DNA of 64,000 nucleotides from Notospermus geniculatus. Its lineage: Eukaryota; Nemertea; Pilidiophora; Heteronemertea; Lineidae. A model generated the notes under the pieces. It was not told the origin of the DNA. It ran no database searches and worked only from the letters and a program-made list of their open reading frames with translations. Positions 11,859 to 23,084 of this stretch are shown piece by piece. The position numbers were made by a program, and so were the translations under genes. The stretch is from assembly GCA_002633025.1 (NCBI GenBank), contig NMRB01001981.1, positions 34,749 through 98,748 on the forward strand, read 5' to 3'. The number at the start of each line of letters is the position of its first letter. Within the stretch, counting starts at the first letter, position 1.

Positions 11859-14169
11859 GGTTCGAAACTGAAGTGGGAGTTTAGGCCCAAGACTGCATGA
11901 GATACTATCTCGGGCCGATATAAAGTTTGTCCAGGCATTGTCGGATTCGCGTAGTGAAATTACGGAACAGGGCCGAGCAACTGATCAAGTGCACTGTTAC
12001 AGTCGAAGTAACAGTGATCACAAGGCGAGATGATGAATGGCCAATCAAGGCCAGAGTGTTAATGATGGGTTCGATTATCAATAATTATATCTCGTGTCTT
12101 TGCCATCAATTTTCTTCTCCCCCGAGACCGGACGGGCGAGACTGCCTAATTGCACGCCAAGCAATCATGTGCACGAACGTTCCGCCAGTCTTTAGGCCGA
12201 TTGATACACCGCCCTGATTGACCCACTACTTTGCTGGCAAGTCAATTTCATTAAAGGACTATCCAGTTTATCTGTCTTTCGTCACCTGGAAATTGAAGGC
12301 TTTTCATATTGAAGGAAAGAACCTTTCTTCGACTGAAAGTCATTGGCATGGCCCTTTCACAAAATCTTGCGTGCATAGTTCGCTGCTTGTTGTTTATTGG
12401 CCAGTACAAACCTCAATAGGTGTCACTAGTGGTTCAATCTATTAAATGAAAGTGACATCCAGGTCCTGATCAATTTCCCACGCGGAAGGCATCCATTAGG
12501 CTGTTGTATTTGCATCTTTCTAGGGCCGAAGCCAAAGTATCACTGGCCCTGTTAAGTATGGAAGAGGCCATCTCAAGCTATTCATGTTCCTCACCCATCT
12601 CAGGCTACCCCGTGTTCTCGCGTCCATTGTGTAGGACCAGGTTACGACGTGCTGCCCTCTATCGCAGCAAAGCAGTTAGCTGCGCATGTCATTCTCTTCA
12701 AATCCCTACTCCTCGGTCCTCGCTCCGAATTCAACTATGTCAAGCTTCTATATCCTGTGAGAATTTGCCACGGCGGCTAACAAAATCTTGGCGAGTGACT
12801 GCGCATAAGATGGCCAAGATTGATAGCAGACAATACCAACAGTTTACACGATTTCCATCTCTTTAATAAGGACCACTGTCCCAGAAGAGGAATTGACACA
12901 TAGCAGCTATTCTTCACAATGCCTTATAGAAGCTTAACATGTCTTTCAATGCCCGCCCTTCGAATCCCAAAAGACTCGTGTGATATTGATGATGATATTT
13001 TCTCCGTCTAAAGCAGATGGAGACATCTGATGAAGAAAATGACGGAGGTCTTTTGAAACGACTACATAATCAATTTTCGGTAGCGTTTCATGATTGGCAT
13101 TGACTACCGCGTAGACCTGTCATGAAATTTGGATCGGATTTCTTCTCGTAGAGGTCATGTGATGCACATTCAGCCAATCAAAATATCATGTCCGGTTGCT
13201 ATAAGTTTTGGTACATTGCAGCGCCGACCTCCGTTGTCATCGTCTTTTAACGAGTGGCAGAGGCTGATCTCCGTCTGGGTGTCAACAACCTCCATTTTCC
13301 CGGCCAACTGCATCAAAAATGCGGAACGGAACAGTGACTGGAAGGAACGAAATTGGGCAAGGACATGAAAACTTTGGTTGTTGTTGTTGTTTTCGTGTTT
13401 CTGTTTACTGTCCTCCGCGCCAAACTGTTGAAAATGCCGTTTACCTCTCCTGTCGCATGTGGCGCTGGTGCGGAATGACATCTGCTTTTGCCAGGATTCG
13501 ATAAACGTGTAGTTTGCTTTAATGTGATAATGTGACATCACCGACTCGTAAAGAGCTACCAAATTGGCAGTTAGACTAACTAGACTCGGATCACGTTACA
13601 GCCTGCTCGCCTCACGCGATGCTTGACAGTCTCCCTGCTGACTAACTTATGGACGTTAATAGCCAAACCTTCGTCCAGGGTAATTCTTTAACAGCCCGAA
13701 GTGGGCATCAATGCGGCTGAATTAGCTGGCGTAATCCGCTGCGACACAAAGTAGGGTCTACTTCCTGGAGTTGCAGCAGCAGTCACCAATATGAACTGCG
13801 CACAGATTACGTGTACACCTCGTGTCACAGGTTCGTCTGGTTGACTGGCCAATAAAGGAACAGAACTCTCGAAATCACTATACAATGTAGTTTTCTATAT
13901 TCATATCATAGCACCAGTTGAAACTTGACAGGAAAACCCCACAGCCTCTGAACACGTTCAAACCACTGTCTGACCGTTCTGCACCTCTCTAAAGCACTGT
14001 CCAAAATGATCCACACACCCAGATTAAACCTTGGCTAAAACAAGGCCTAATACAACAAGTCCCACTATAGTGTGAGGGGCTGGGCATTGGTTTGTGACAC
14101 CTAGACGAGCCCCCCGACGACTTCAAGAGGGCCCAAGGTGGAGATGTTGTGAAAAGCAGTTAGGCGCCA
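11859..14169. other. unannotated stretch
   Basis: No recognised gene. A perfect 9-bp hairpin CACTGTTAC/GTAACAGTG is at 11992-12016. A 120-codon open frame at 12504-12866 and a 130-codon frame at 13170-13562 (minus) have no recognisable domain and are probably chance. Confidence 0.45.
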
Positions 14170-14300
14170 AGAACATGAATAAAAAAGAAGAAGTAAGAAG
14201 TCCTAGGAGCCGAAGATTCTGACCTGAAATCGAAGGCACGACCTCATTGGTGATGTACCAGTCTTTCCACTGCACCACTCAAGGCTGTGAGATGCAGGAA
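14170..14300 (-). mobile_element. tRNA-derived SINE-like sequence
   Basis: On the minus strand, TGGTGCAGTGGAAAGACTGG (14277-14258) resembles a tRNA A box, and CCTTCGATTTC (14236-14226) resembles a B box, at tRNA-like spacing. Downstream, the minus strand becomes pyrimidine-rich (CTTCTT then TTTTTTATTC). There is no convincing tRNA acceptor stem, so I read it as a SINE head rather than a functional tRNA gene. Confidence 0.45.
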
Positions 14301-15019
14301 ACACTGCGGTTTCAAACGTTCGTGTTACACAATGTGTTGTACAATTAGAATTTGCCTCCCGGTCTGAAAAGTGTTGCCAGTAATAGCCGCCTAACGAAGA
14401 TTAATGACATTTGAAGGCCTACGCGCTTATTCCAATTTTCCATATTGAAAGCTTCAGTTATATTAACGAATCCCGGGTGATAAATGAGCGAGAGGTCCCC
14501 GTCAGTTCGCTCGATTTAGAATATTGGACCTTCCGCGAATTAATACTTTATGACTCGCAGACGAAAATCTGATAGAGTAATAGATTTTTAAGCTGGCTGT
14601 CAATTTTGCCATAAAATTTGTTTATAGCTATGATTAATTGCTCACTGTAGGTACATTTTCATAGTTCTCTAATGCCGAGTTCAATTGCATCACCCGGACT
14701 GCGCCGGCCTGCTTCCAGCTCAAAACATCCTCATTAAACAAGAGAAACAAAGGAGAATCAATCATTTGTGATTGAGAAATGCTTCATTTAATTTTGACAG
14801 CTTGTGCCGCTTCATTTTAATCGCTTTGAGGCATGGTTGTTCACGAATTTCTGCGAAGACACCGATACCAACGGCACTGCTACACTGCCTGCAAACATTG
14901 TGAACACCAACTTCTGTAATAGGCCTACTCTCATAATATGACTAGTAGCCCCTACCAAACGCCCCAGCGTCGTATCACCAACATAAGGCCAGTACCAGCA
15001 AAAACGTACAATGTAACCA
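14301..15019. other. unannotated stretch
   Basis: No gene or repeat recognised. Confidence 0.45.
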
Positions 15020-15385
15020 CTTAACCAGGGTCTACACCAGCAGAAATGTAACCACCAACACAGGGCCAGTACCAGTACAATGTAACCACCAACACAACGC
15101 CAATACCAGCAGAAACATATCCACCAACATAACGCCAATACCAGCAGAAACATGACCACCAACACAACGCCAATACCAGCAGAAATGTTACAACAGCACA
15201 AGGCCAATACCAGCAGAAACAACCACCAACACAAGGCCAATACCAGCAGAAACAACCACCAACACAAGCCCAATACCAGCAGAAACAACCAACACAAGGC
15301 CAATACCAGGAGAAACAACCAACACAAGGCCAATACCAGCAGAAACAACCAACACAAGGCCAATACCAGGAGAAACGTACCCACA
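15020..15385. repeat. minisatellite, 30-35 bp unit
   Basis: About eleven units of a sequence containing ACACAAGGCCAATACCAGC. The word CAATACCAG begins at 15101, 15136, 15171, 15205, 15238, 15271, 15301, 15331 and 15361, giving periods of 35, 35, 34, 33, 33, 30, 30 and 30. Unit length falls and homogeneity rises from left to right. Long repetitive open frames on both strands here follow from the repeat and are not called as genes. Confidence 0.9.
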
Positions 15386-17126
15386 CCAGCACCAATTGCC
15401 GGCACTTTGAAAGAAATTGTGGTAAATCCGCCAAAACAATAGAAGTTTACTTCTCTTTACATACAGATTCAGCAGCGACGGACCCCAGTGGTGATAGGCT
15501 CCCTCACCCTGTAACCTCACCCCTAACAGGCCCGCAGTCGAACCCTATGAGGGGACACGCACTGAGAGGATAATCAACCCTACCACATCACAACCACAAG
15601 CAAGACTATTGAGACATAAGCCCCCGAAGATATCCATCATTCATCCACCGCATCCCTTTATTATAACACCCGATATCTGCGAAGATAACATCACGGAGGA
15701 TGTCAAATGAAAATTTATTGTGTAAAATAGGAATTAATAGGTCCCATGTTGGTCGGTCTAGTACTGGCTGACATTACGGCGAAGTGATATTGACAGTAAA
15801 AGTCTCTTATACCTCCCTCATAGGCGCTAACTGTCATCATCAGGACTCCATGATATCACCAGAATGGAAACAATGGCAAAATATGACACTTGACATATTG
15901 TGGTTTTTAAGATTGTTTATCAAATAAATGTATGATAATCGGATTTAATGAAAATTGGAATCTTTTACGGAAGCCCTGACGTTTTATTCGGTTTGATGTT
16001 CACGACCGGCCATGTTACCGTGAATTTAACACGGACGTTTAAGGTTTCGCAGGATGCAAACGTGAAGGTCCATCCTCCCACCACCCTGTGACAGGGTTTT
16101 TACCTCGCTATCCTTTATACACTCGCAGAGTGCATGAAGATGAACGAGACCAAAGCCCTGCTGTCGGAGGATGTCAAGGCCTGGACAGCTAACATCAACA
16201 TTCGGTGAATCCAGGCTGTATGTTCGACGATGTTCGTATTTTCATTTGTCAGTTCAATGAAATGAAATTAGAAAAGAAATGTCGGTCACAACGCTCGCAG
16301 CGACGCCGTGTGGTGCTAGTACGGCGCCCTCCTCATTGAGTCCCATGTTTCGACACAAGTATTTCAGATGTTGGTCGCAATTGAATTTTTTTCCACCCTG
16401 AAGAAGATGTGATCACTGTCACAGCAGAAAAATCGGCATTACTCTTCTCCCGACCGTCACCCAATCACATTTCTTACAAATCTAAGCACAGCCAATCAGT
16501 GCTCTCATAGGAAGAATTAGTAATAACATTTCTGGTACGAGGGGACCGTCATGTCAGACACATATAGTGATATGACATGACGCGATGCTGAAAAACTTGT
16601 AAGAATCGGGTTAAAAGTTACAAAAAAGCGTTGCTTCTGAATTACTGCTTTTTCATCATCCTCTTTCCCGAAGCTTTCTATCTCCCTCTTCAATAGTATG
16701 GCAGGATTCAGCGACTCTAGGGAACGGATTGATTTTTGAACGCTTGAAGGAGCACATTGAAGCCATTAAGTTTGACAAGTCACCCTGGGCCAAGGGACCC
16801 ACGGGAATATCATACCGATAACAGTCGTGATTGCATGGAGTTGGAACCGAGCAGGCCATAGGCAAGGTGGCCAAGGGGTCGATGGGATTGTCAACAAAGC
16901 TGATTCAGTAAGGAAAGCGCTGTAGCCGATCCTCTTCCCTTTTCGTCGGTGAGTTTGATAGTGAATAATATTTTTCTATCAATGGTGTAGTTTAACATGA
17001 TGTTCAGCTATCATAAAGGAATCCTTTATGATGCTGACTTCCATCTGTCGAGTAAGACGTGGGACGATGCTTTGAAGTAATTTGCCAATCTCATGTGTAC
17101 GGGCCTAGAATGCCATCATGATAATG
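15386..17126. other. unannotated stretch
   Basis: No gene recognised. A 23-bp palindrome-like hairpin (ATCATAAAGGA/TCCTTTATGAT) is at about 17011-17033. Confidence 0.45.
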
Positions 17127-17260
17127 CTCTGATTATAGGACATGGAATAGAAACGTGTTTCTAAGGTGAAAGACATCGCTTCCTACCAGATTCGAACTCA
17201 CGGACCCTTGCATAGGCATCAATCGCCAGCACTAAGGGGCAGCACGCCTCTGATTATAGG
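17127..17260 (-). mobile_element. tRNA-derived SINE with 13-bp target-site duplication
   Basis: CTCTGATTATAGG occurs at 17127-17139 and again at 17248-17260, flanking a 108-bp insert. Read on the minus strand the insert starts near 17247 and has an A-box-like segment (TTAGTGCTGG, within 17241-17224) and a B box GAGTTCGAATC (around 17198-17189). A tRNA-like head between exact 13-bp direct repeats is the signature of a SINE inserted by LINE machinery. It lacks an obvious long tail. Confidence 0.65.
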
Positions 17261-17283
17261 CCGTGATAATATGCAAGGTGGAC

Positions 17284-17859
17284 ATGGAGGATAGTGGTGC
17301 TTTCACGATTGGTAGCCTAGCTAGTGAGGCCTGTAGCACGCCAGAGACGCCAGGCAAGGCATTTTCCGACGCTCAGCTGGTAAAAAATCAGGAAAAAGTC
17401 GAGTATGCACTCAACGCCTGCCGCAACACAAATGATACCAAGAAGAGGCAGCAGCGCAGTGGACATCAACTCAGGGATTTGCTGGGGCGAGAATGCCAGG
17501 TTTGGGGTCTATGTTGCAGGCTTATAACTCATACCAGCAGGTCACAGCACCAGGTTCCTTCTCAACCCCCACGTTGTACTGTGGTAAATTCCTCTGGCTG
17601 TTGTAGTTCTTACACCGTAACCCTTCCAAATCAGAAATCTCCTAGAATCAACATCATCGCCAAACAGATAGCGTTGAAAGATATCTACCAGAATCTTTTC
17701 TACAAAGTATCTATTACTTCTCCCAGAAGACGAACACAAGGAAACAAGGATTTATTTTTCCCGCTTAACGACCAGGGAAGGAAGCTGGAGGGAAACCAGA
17801 TCCGTATTCTCATCGATTTTGTTTCTGGTTGGGTTGGTGAGATGAAGCCGCGGACCTGA
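17284..17859 (+). CDS. unrecognised open frame (191 codons)
   Basis: This is the longest plain open frame in the first half of the window apart from repeat-driven ones. From the first ATG (17284) it runs to a stop at 17859. Composition is mixed, with several basic clusters, no signal peptide, no membrane segment and no family motif that I can identify. Other frames here are also partly open, for example a shorter frame around 17500-17600. It begins right beside the SINE at 17127-17260. There is no promoter, splice or conservation evidence. It could be a chance frame or a piece of a decayed element; I would not rely on it as a gene. Confidence 0.15.
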   Translation: MEDSGAFTIGSLASEACSTPETPGKAFSDAQLVKNQEKVEYALNACRNTNDTKKRQQRSGHQLRDLLGRECQVWGLCCRLITHTSRSQHQVPSQPPRCTVVNSSGCCSSYTVTLPNQKSPRINIIAKQIALKDIYQNLFYKVSITSPRRRTQGNKDLFFPLNDQGRKLEGNQIRILIDFVSGWVGEMKPRT

Positions 17860-18458
17860 CAGGCCACCTCGTGCGAAGTATCTAGGGACAGGGATGGCGG
17901 TGTTATTTGCCGATCGAACAACTGCTCAGACGGTGTCAGATTCTTGTTGATGTCAAAATAGATCCTTGTGAAGTTTCAAAGCAATTAAAGCGTGTATCAG
18001 CGAACGATTCCAAGGGTTACACGACAGCTGGGGAGTGGATGGGTTCAGGTCGGGGTTGTCCAAGTTAACCAGGCTGCCTTGCCACAAGAAGAAGGATACT
18101 GACATTTGAATTCGCGGGTGATGTTGCGCGAAACGCGCTTCTGGAGTCCGGCCTTCCGGACATCCTATGGTCAACATCAATCCGAGTATGTGGCCCGGTT
18201 AGAAATTAGAGTCCGACTTAATGAGCAACAACTATGCCATATCTTCTGCAACAGAAACGGTGCACCACGTACATCTTCTGCAAACAGAAACGGTGCCGCC
18301 ATCTACGACCACAAATAACATCATAGCTACACCATGAACATAAAATATGAACTGTCGGGTCGTGGTACGGGACACATGTACGCCCGTCGATGGTCATTGG
18401 CTGCAATGGCTGTTTTTATGTATCTTGTAGTTTGATCATGCCTAAAGACTACTCCGAT
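17860..18458. other. unannotated stretch
   Basis: No gene or repeat recognised. Confidence 0.45.
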
Positions 18459-18662
18459 TCCTCTGACATCGGTGTGATAGATTCTAATGCCCCCGCCTTC
18501 CTGATGTCCCCCTGCATTGTTTGTCACAGGAATAAGGGTCTTGGTCTCTCTGGAGGCCAATTCAATGGTGCCGCTTACCTTACTCCATAAATGTATTGTT
18601 GGGGGACATCCTATATCGGGGTCATTAGATTCTATTACACCGGGGATGCTTTTTGTAGAGGT
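18459..18662. mobile_element. palindromic MITE-like element
   Basis: The left arm around 18461-18522 (CGGTGTGATAGATTCTAATG, then a C-rich run, then ATGTCCCCC) mirrors the right arm around 18598-18660 (GGGGGACAT..., CATTAGATTCTATTACACCG). The spacer is about 75 bp. The arms match at roughly 75-80% by eye. No coding capacity. Confidence 0.55.
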
Positions 18663-19625
18663 ACGCTCAGGTCCACTGACAAGGGGACCACGCAGGAATG
18701 GCAAAGCAACACTAGGGCAATTTCTACCAATCCGGATGACAATCTTCCATCAAAGGAGTTTACCCGTGTTGGGGGTAATGCTGGCAACATCTCAAGAAGT
18801 CGGGCGACGAAATCAAGCGTAAAACATGTACATATCGATGGAGAGGAAACGTGGTAAACCCGGGGTAACCAGTAGAGGGGACCATTTCCTCCCCAGACCG
18901 ACAGATTTCATGTTATGAGAATGACGAATATGCCTCTGTGCTGATAAAACTGAATAGGAAAAGCCATTGATCACGTTGTTCTGACTTGGCAAGCAGTGGT
19001 TTGGAAAGACGATAACAACGTTTCAGTTGAGATGAGACGTCGTTTGAAGACCAGATTCTGAGGAGGATGCGAAAATCCCTTGTTAAGACCTTGCATGGTC
19101 CTTGCACCGAGGAGACTTGCATAGGGAACCAAAGGAAGGCATTTGGTCTGGCGTAGGTGAGAATTTAAGTGGACTGCGAAAGTCTTGAGAGAAACCGAAA
19201 GATCTGTTAGATAGCTGCTGAGATTGCCTTCAAGGTGGCGTTGGTCCGTGGTACAGGAGAGCATGTATATGTACATACACATGTACATGTACCTGGATAC
19301 CTATGCAGAAATTGAAATATCCGCTTGATAATTTGGAAAGTAAGCTTCGTGGCCGGGTGACTGGGGTTGGTGGTGCTGGCGAGGATGTCTGAGTGAACTG
19401 TTAACAGAAATATCCACTTATAGACGCAAAGGGTTGCCTGCAAGGTGACGAGGATCAGGGTGAAGGCATGGATGTATGCGTTACGGGCATTCCACCTAAA
19501 TATGGACCTGCGACCTTTTAGGGAAATGTGAAGTTGTACATAGGCTCCCCTTACAAATTCTTGCCTATGTTGAGTGCATACCCAGATTAAGCTCTGCGAC
19601 CTCAGCGCAATGTGGAAAGAGCAGT
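18663..19625. other. unannotated stretch with TACATG microsatellite
   Basis: No gene recognised. An imperfect ATGTAC repeat occupies 19262-19293. Confidence 0.45.
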
Positions 19626-19780
19626 CAGGGGCGGATCCAGGAATTGGGAATGAGGGGGCGCCCTGTGCTAAGAGCATTGAAATTTGCGCCCCAAAATTCC
19701 AAAATTTCATGGTCAATTTACAGATTTGTTGGCCAAAAGGGGAGGCGTACGCCCAGGGCGCCCCCTGGATCCGCGCCCGG
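19626..19780. mobile_element. MITE with CAGGGGCGGATCCAGG ends
   Basis: The left end CAGGGGCGGATCCAGG is mirrored by the right end CCTGGATCCGCGCCCGG, and an inner GGGGCGCCCTG / CAGGGCGCCCC pair extends the symmetry. It is about 155 bp with no coding sequence. I recognise this GGGGCGGATCC end as common to short non-autonomous DNA elements in many animals. No clear target duplication is visible. Confidence 0.7.
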
Positions 19781-20130
19781 CAGCTGCTCTTCTATCTGTT
19801 TCCCATCATGAATCAAGCCTCCATCAAGTAGTAAACGTGATCATGCAATCCAATAGGTAACTCAACACGAATTCTCCGACAGCCGGTTACAAAATCAAAA
19901 TGCATGGCGTAATTACACCCCATAGGTCACGTGGGGTATTTGTAACATTCATATTAAGAAAATTGCAAAAGAATACGCTACCACGTCGACGTTAAAACGT
20001 TTCCCAACATCGCACGACCTGACCCTCAATCAATGCAAAATGAAAAATCTCGTTACTAAAAATGACAAATGAGTATTCTATTGCATCTGCTTCAGCTATG
20101 GAAAGAAAACAGATAAGTCTGGGGACTAAA
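19781..20130. other. unannotated stretch
   Basis: Nothing recognised. Confidence 0.4.
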
Positions 20131-20304
20131 ATCAATTTTCGACCGCGTGGTTTCGTGAGACACCCGAATGCGCAGAGAATGTGGTGCGGCTGGCCAAGCA
20201 GAAACGGAGCTGATAAACCACTTCTTGGCGGACGACCACACTCAATCATGATTTGGGCAACCGTTTCGACGAGATGTTGCAGTCCTGAAAGTTTTACGCG
20301 TCTT
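20131..20304 (+). pseudogene. Tc1/mariner-like transposase remnant
   Basis: One frame reads FVRHPNAQRMWC, about 18 residues, then PHSIMIWATVSTR. In Tc1/mariner/IS630 transposases the middle catalytic aspartate region is preceded by a basic stretch, then a hydrophobic block of the type S-[VI]-M-[VI]-W-x-x-[VI]-S. The match to that block is good, but the first and second catalytic aspartates are not identifiable and the frame loses similarity beyond it. I read this as a short decayed fragment. No inverted terminal repeats could be assigned. Confidence 0.35.
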
Positions 20305-20645
20305 GGGTTCTGTCTCACCTGTTCTCTCAAGCGAGAGGAACAATTTAAGGTCGGGGGCAGGAAGTAAATGCAGCATAATGGCCCTGGACATGGTTGCTAA
20401 TGATAGAAAATACATTTTTAGTTCGTTTCGGAAGCGGAAAAGACCGGAAATGACGTCAGGGATACGACGTAACGACTCACAAGTTTTGTACCAAACGCGT
20501 GGCATTTCCGTTGGGAACGACCTGATTAGTGACATTTCATGAAACCGTAGTTGATGATGTGTCCTTGAAGTAAGCAGCGTTGCATTACATAGGGCAAATG
20601 TTGTTGATCTGCATGTGGCACTGCTGGAAATCAAATTTATTATAG

Positions 20646-20679
20646 AGTTTTCGCAAGGCCGCCGAAACGCCAACGCGAA
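20646..20679 (+). mobile_element. AGTTTTCGC MITE, solo arm
   Basis: One arm of the palindromic family: AGTTTTCGCAAGGCCGCCG, then AAACGCCAACGCGAA. The second arm is missing, so this is a truncated copy or half-element. Confidence 0.6.
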
Positions 20680-22533
20680 AGTTTTTGGTGGGACACACTG
20701 TAGGCAGGAAAAGGAATGCATAATCAACGTAATCTTCCAACCAGTTCCCACCAGACGGAGCGAGCATGTTTGAATTCCTGGAGTGTTCATGGTAACGGTC
20801 CAAGATGGATGCGAAACAGGTCTAATGACATCAACCTTCATCAAAAATTACTTGTTTCGACTCTCTTTTTTTTTTTTAAATCGCACTTTCAGAAAATCTG
20901 CATTCAGTTCAGGGCCGAATTCTACCAGCAGACTTGCTTTGTTTCATTCCAACCTTCTTAATATTCCTTAAGCCGACGTCTGTTTCACGAGGGAATCACC
21001 CATTATATGTATTATATATTAATACGCCGATAACCTGTCTTTGATAGATGTATTATGAGGTTGGCGAAACTAGTGGTCAACCATTGCAGTCACGAACTAG
21101 ACGGCGATAAAACATGGCGAAGACACGTTAAACTCCGCCAATTTACACGTTTAATACAACTTTATGGTGTTTACTTTTGCATTAGAGGCAGTTTTCTCGT
21201 CACAAGTGACATGGAGGGAATTCATCTGGTCCCAGAGACGTGCGTTGGTTTTTGTTTGAGAAGACATCATTGTCATTTTGTGCTGCCTGTGGCGTGTTTG
21301 TCAAACAGTGGCGATCATTCTTCATTCGGTCAGCGGTCACTTTATAAACCGACGGTACATGTTTGTCTCAAAGTCTTGGTGTCAAAGGAATACTTTTGAG
21401 GACGACTGATGGGTGTATGAAGATAACCAGACAGCCAGGGACTGATGACTTTTGCATTTTCACGGGCTCTTAAAACTAAAACTTCGTCTTAAAAGGTCGT
21501 CTCCAGAGCCTTTGTATACATGTACGTTCGTTAATTTAAGATTTTGGTTTGTTTAATTCATACTTATGAATATGTGGCAACCATACTGCCGCACGAATAG
21601 GTGGCACGAATATCATCCCAGTTTTGCAGATGGCAGCACTGTCAAAGTCCATTCAAATGCCTGTGGCGCCATCTGGGATTTGACGATTTCGGTGTTGTCC
21701 TCTCTCTAATTGTTTGATGGCGCGCACGGCAGCCATTTTGAAAAACCTAATGCACCGCAGAGTGTAAACTTCAGTGAACATCTCGCGAAACCAAATTGAA
21801 TTTAAGGAAGAAACCCGTTACGTCAAACTTTCACAAGAAATCTAGGTATAGCAGAAAGATTGTGCCGAAAATATGAGGGAATTAAGTGCAAATCGCGTAG
21901 AAATTGCTTGATTAATAACGGAGCAAGGGCTAAAAAACCTGACAAACTAACGAGTTTGAACACAAGTAAATAAATGATTATTCAGACAGAGGTATAGCGA
22001 TGGACGAATGACCATAAAAACTTGGAAATGGAAATGATGACGCCCTTTGAAGATTTTTTCTCTTATATCTAACAGTCTTCGCAGAAACACCATGCAACTC
22101 ATTGTATATAAATGCAGATCACATTTCCGGATTACACTTTTTACTATGATATATAGATGGTTTGCCGCTTTCTTTTTCTTACCTATACGTTTATTTATGT
22201 GATTTGCTAATCAGACACGTCCAACTTTCTAGGGATACTCCGCCGTTTTTAATTATGCATACGATTCGGTATTTTCATGCAAAGGAGAAACATGTACGTC
22301 TTTGGCGTTACCAAAAGAAATATTCGCCCAATTTTTTTCAATAAGGTAGTTTTGAATGCCTAGTTCTCATCAGACAGTTTAGCGTTGTTTAGAAATTTTT
22401 CTGTTTGAGCGCCACAAAGCAGGCCGCCGAGATAAGATTCATCTTGAGAAGGTAAAGGAGACGAAGTGATGCTTTTTCAGGCTGGGTCAGCGAAGGCTTT
22501 GTTTCCCCACGATGATTGTCATCATGTCTGAAG
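20680..22533. other. unannotated stretch
   Basis: No gene recognised. A 114-codon frame at 21055-21399 has no identifiable motif. Confidence 0.45.
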
Positions 22534-23084
22534 CCCGCAGCACACGAGGCAACCTTTCTTGCTCTTGTACCAACCTGGTAAAAAGCAACAAGGAAGAACT
22601 GTCGCCCAGTGTGCGTGAAAAGCAACGGCGTCTTGGTAATACGAGCAATGAGAAATAAAAATCAAATATGTTTGATCGGAGCAAGAAGCAACTTTTCTTG
22701 CTCTTGCGAGCAGTTTATGGAAAGCAAGAAAAATTCAGTTTTCAAGAGCTCGAAAGGGAGTTTAAGAAATCAAACGACGAACGTTAACTTTACGACAACG
22801 TTATTTTTTGTACCGAAAATGCAATATATAATCTGGTGAATTCGCAGTATGAAAAATGACAGTTGTTGTAAAGTTAATGTTTATCGTTGGAATTCTTAAA
22901 CTCCCTATTGCTTCTTGCAAGCAACTTATTGCTTCGGTCAAAATAATATATTTGATTTTATTGCTCAATGCTCGTGGTAAGCAAGACGCCGTTGCTTTTC
23001 ATCGCACAAGGGCAATAATTCTTGCTGATTGCTTTCCACCAACTTGCTAGCAAGAGCAAGAAAGGTTGTCTCATGTGCTGTGGG
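22534..23084. mobile_element. 551-bp fold-back element with about 190-bp arms
   Basis: The left arm begins CCCGCAGCACACGAGGCAAC and the right arm ends with the mirror of CCCACAGCACATGAGACAAC. Symmetry continues inward through CTTTCTTGCTCTTG, GAAAAGCAACGGCGTCTTG, and an AAATCAAATAT block. Both arms are rich in GCAAGAAGCAA words. The central 170 bp (about 22730-22900) is unpaired. It is non-coding. The long imperfect arms fit a fold-back DNA element. Confidence 0.75.

Noticed and set aside
13027-13059. CTGATGA ... TTTTGAAAC as another hammerhead candidate
   Set aside because: The core words are present but the intervening sequence forms only a poor stem II and no stem III is visible.
14812-15520. 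197-, 137-, 110- and 96-codon frames rich in LLVLALCWW or QHKANTSRN
   Set aside because: They arise from the minisatellite; open in several frames on both strands with no independent support.
20242-20844. 200-codon open frame on the minus strand
   Set aside because: No recognisable domain, overlaps a Tc1-like remnant on the other strand and one MITE arm; probably chance.
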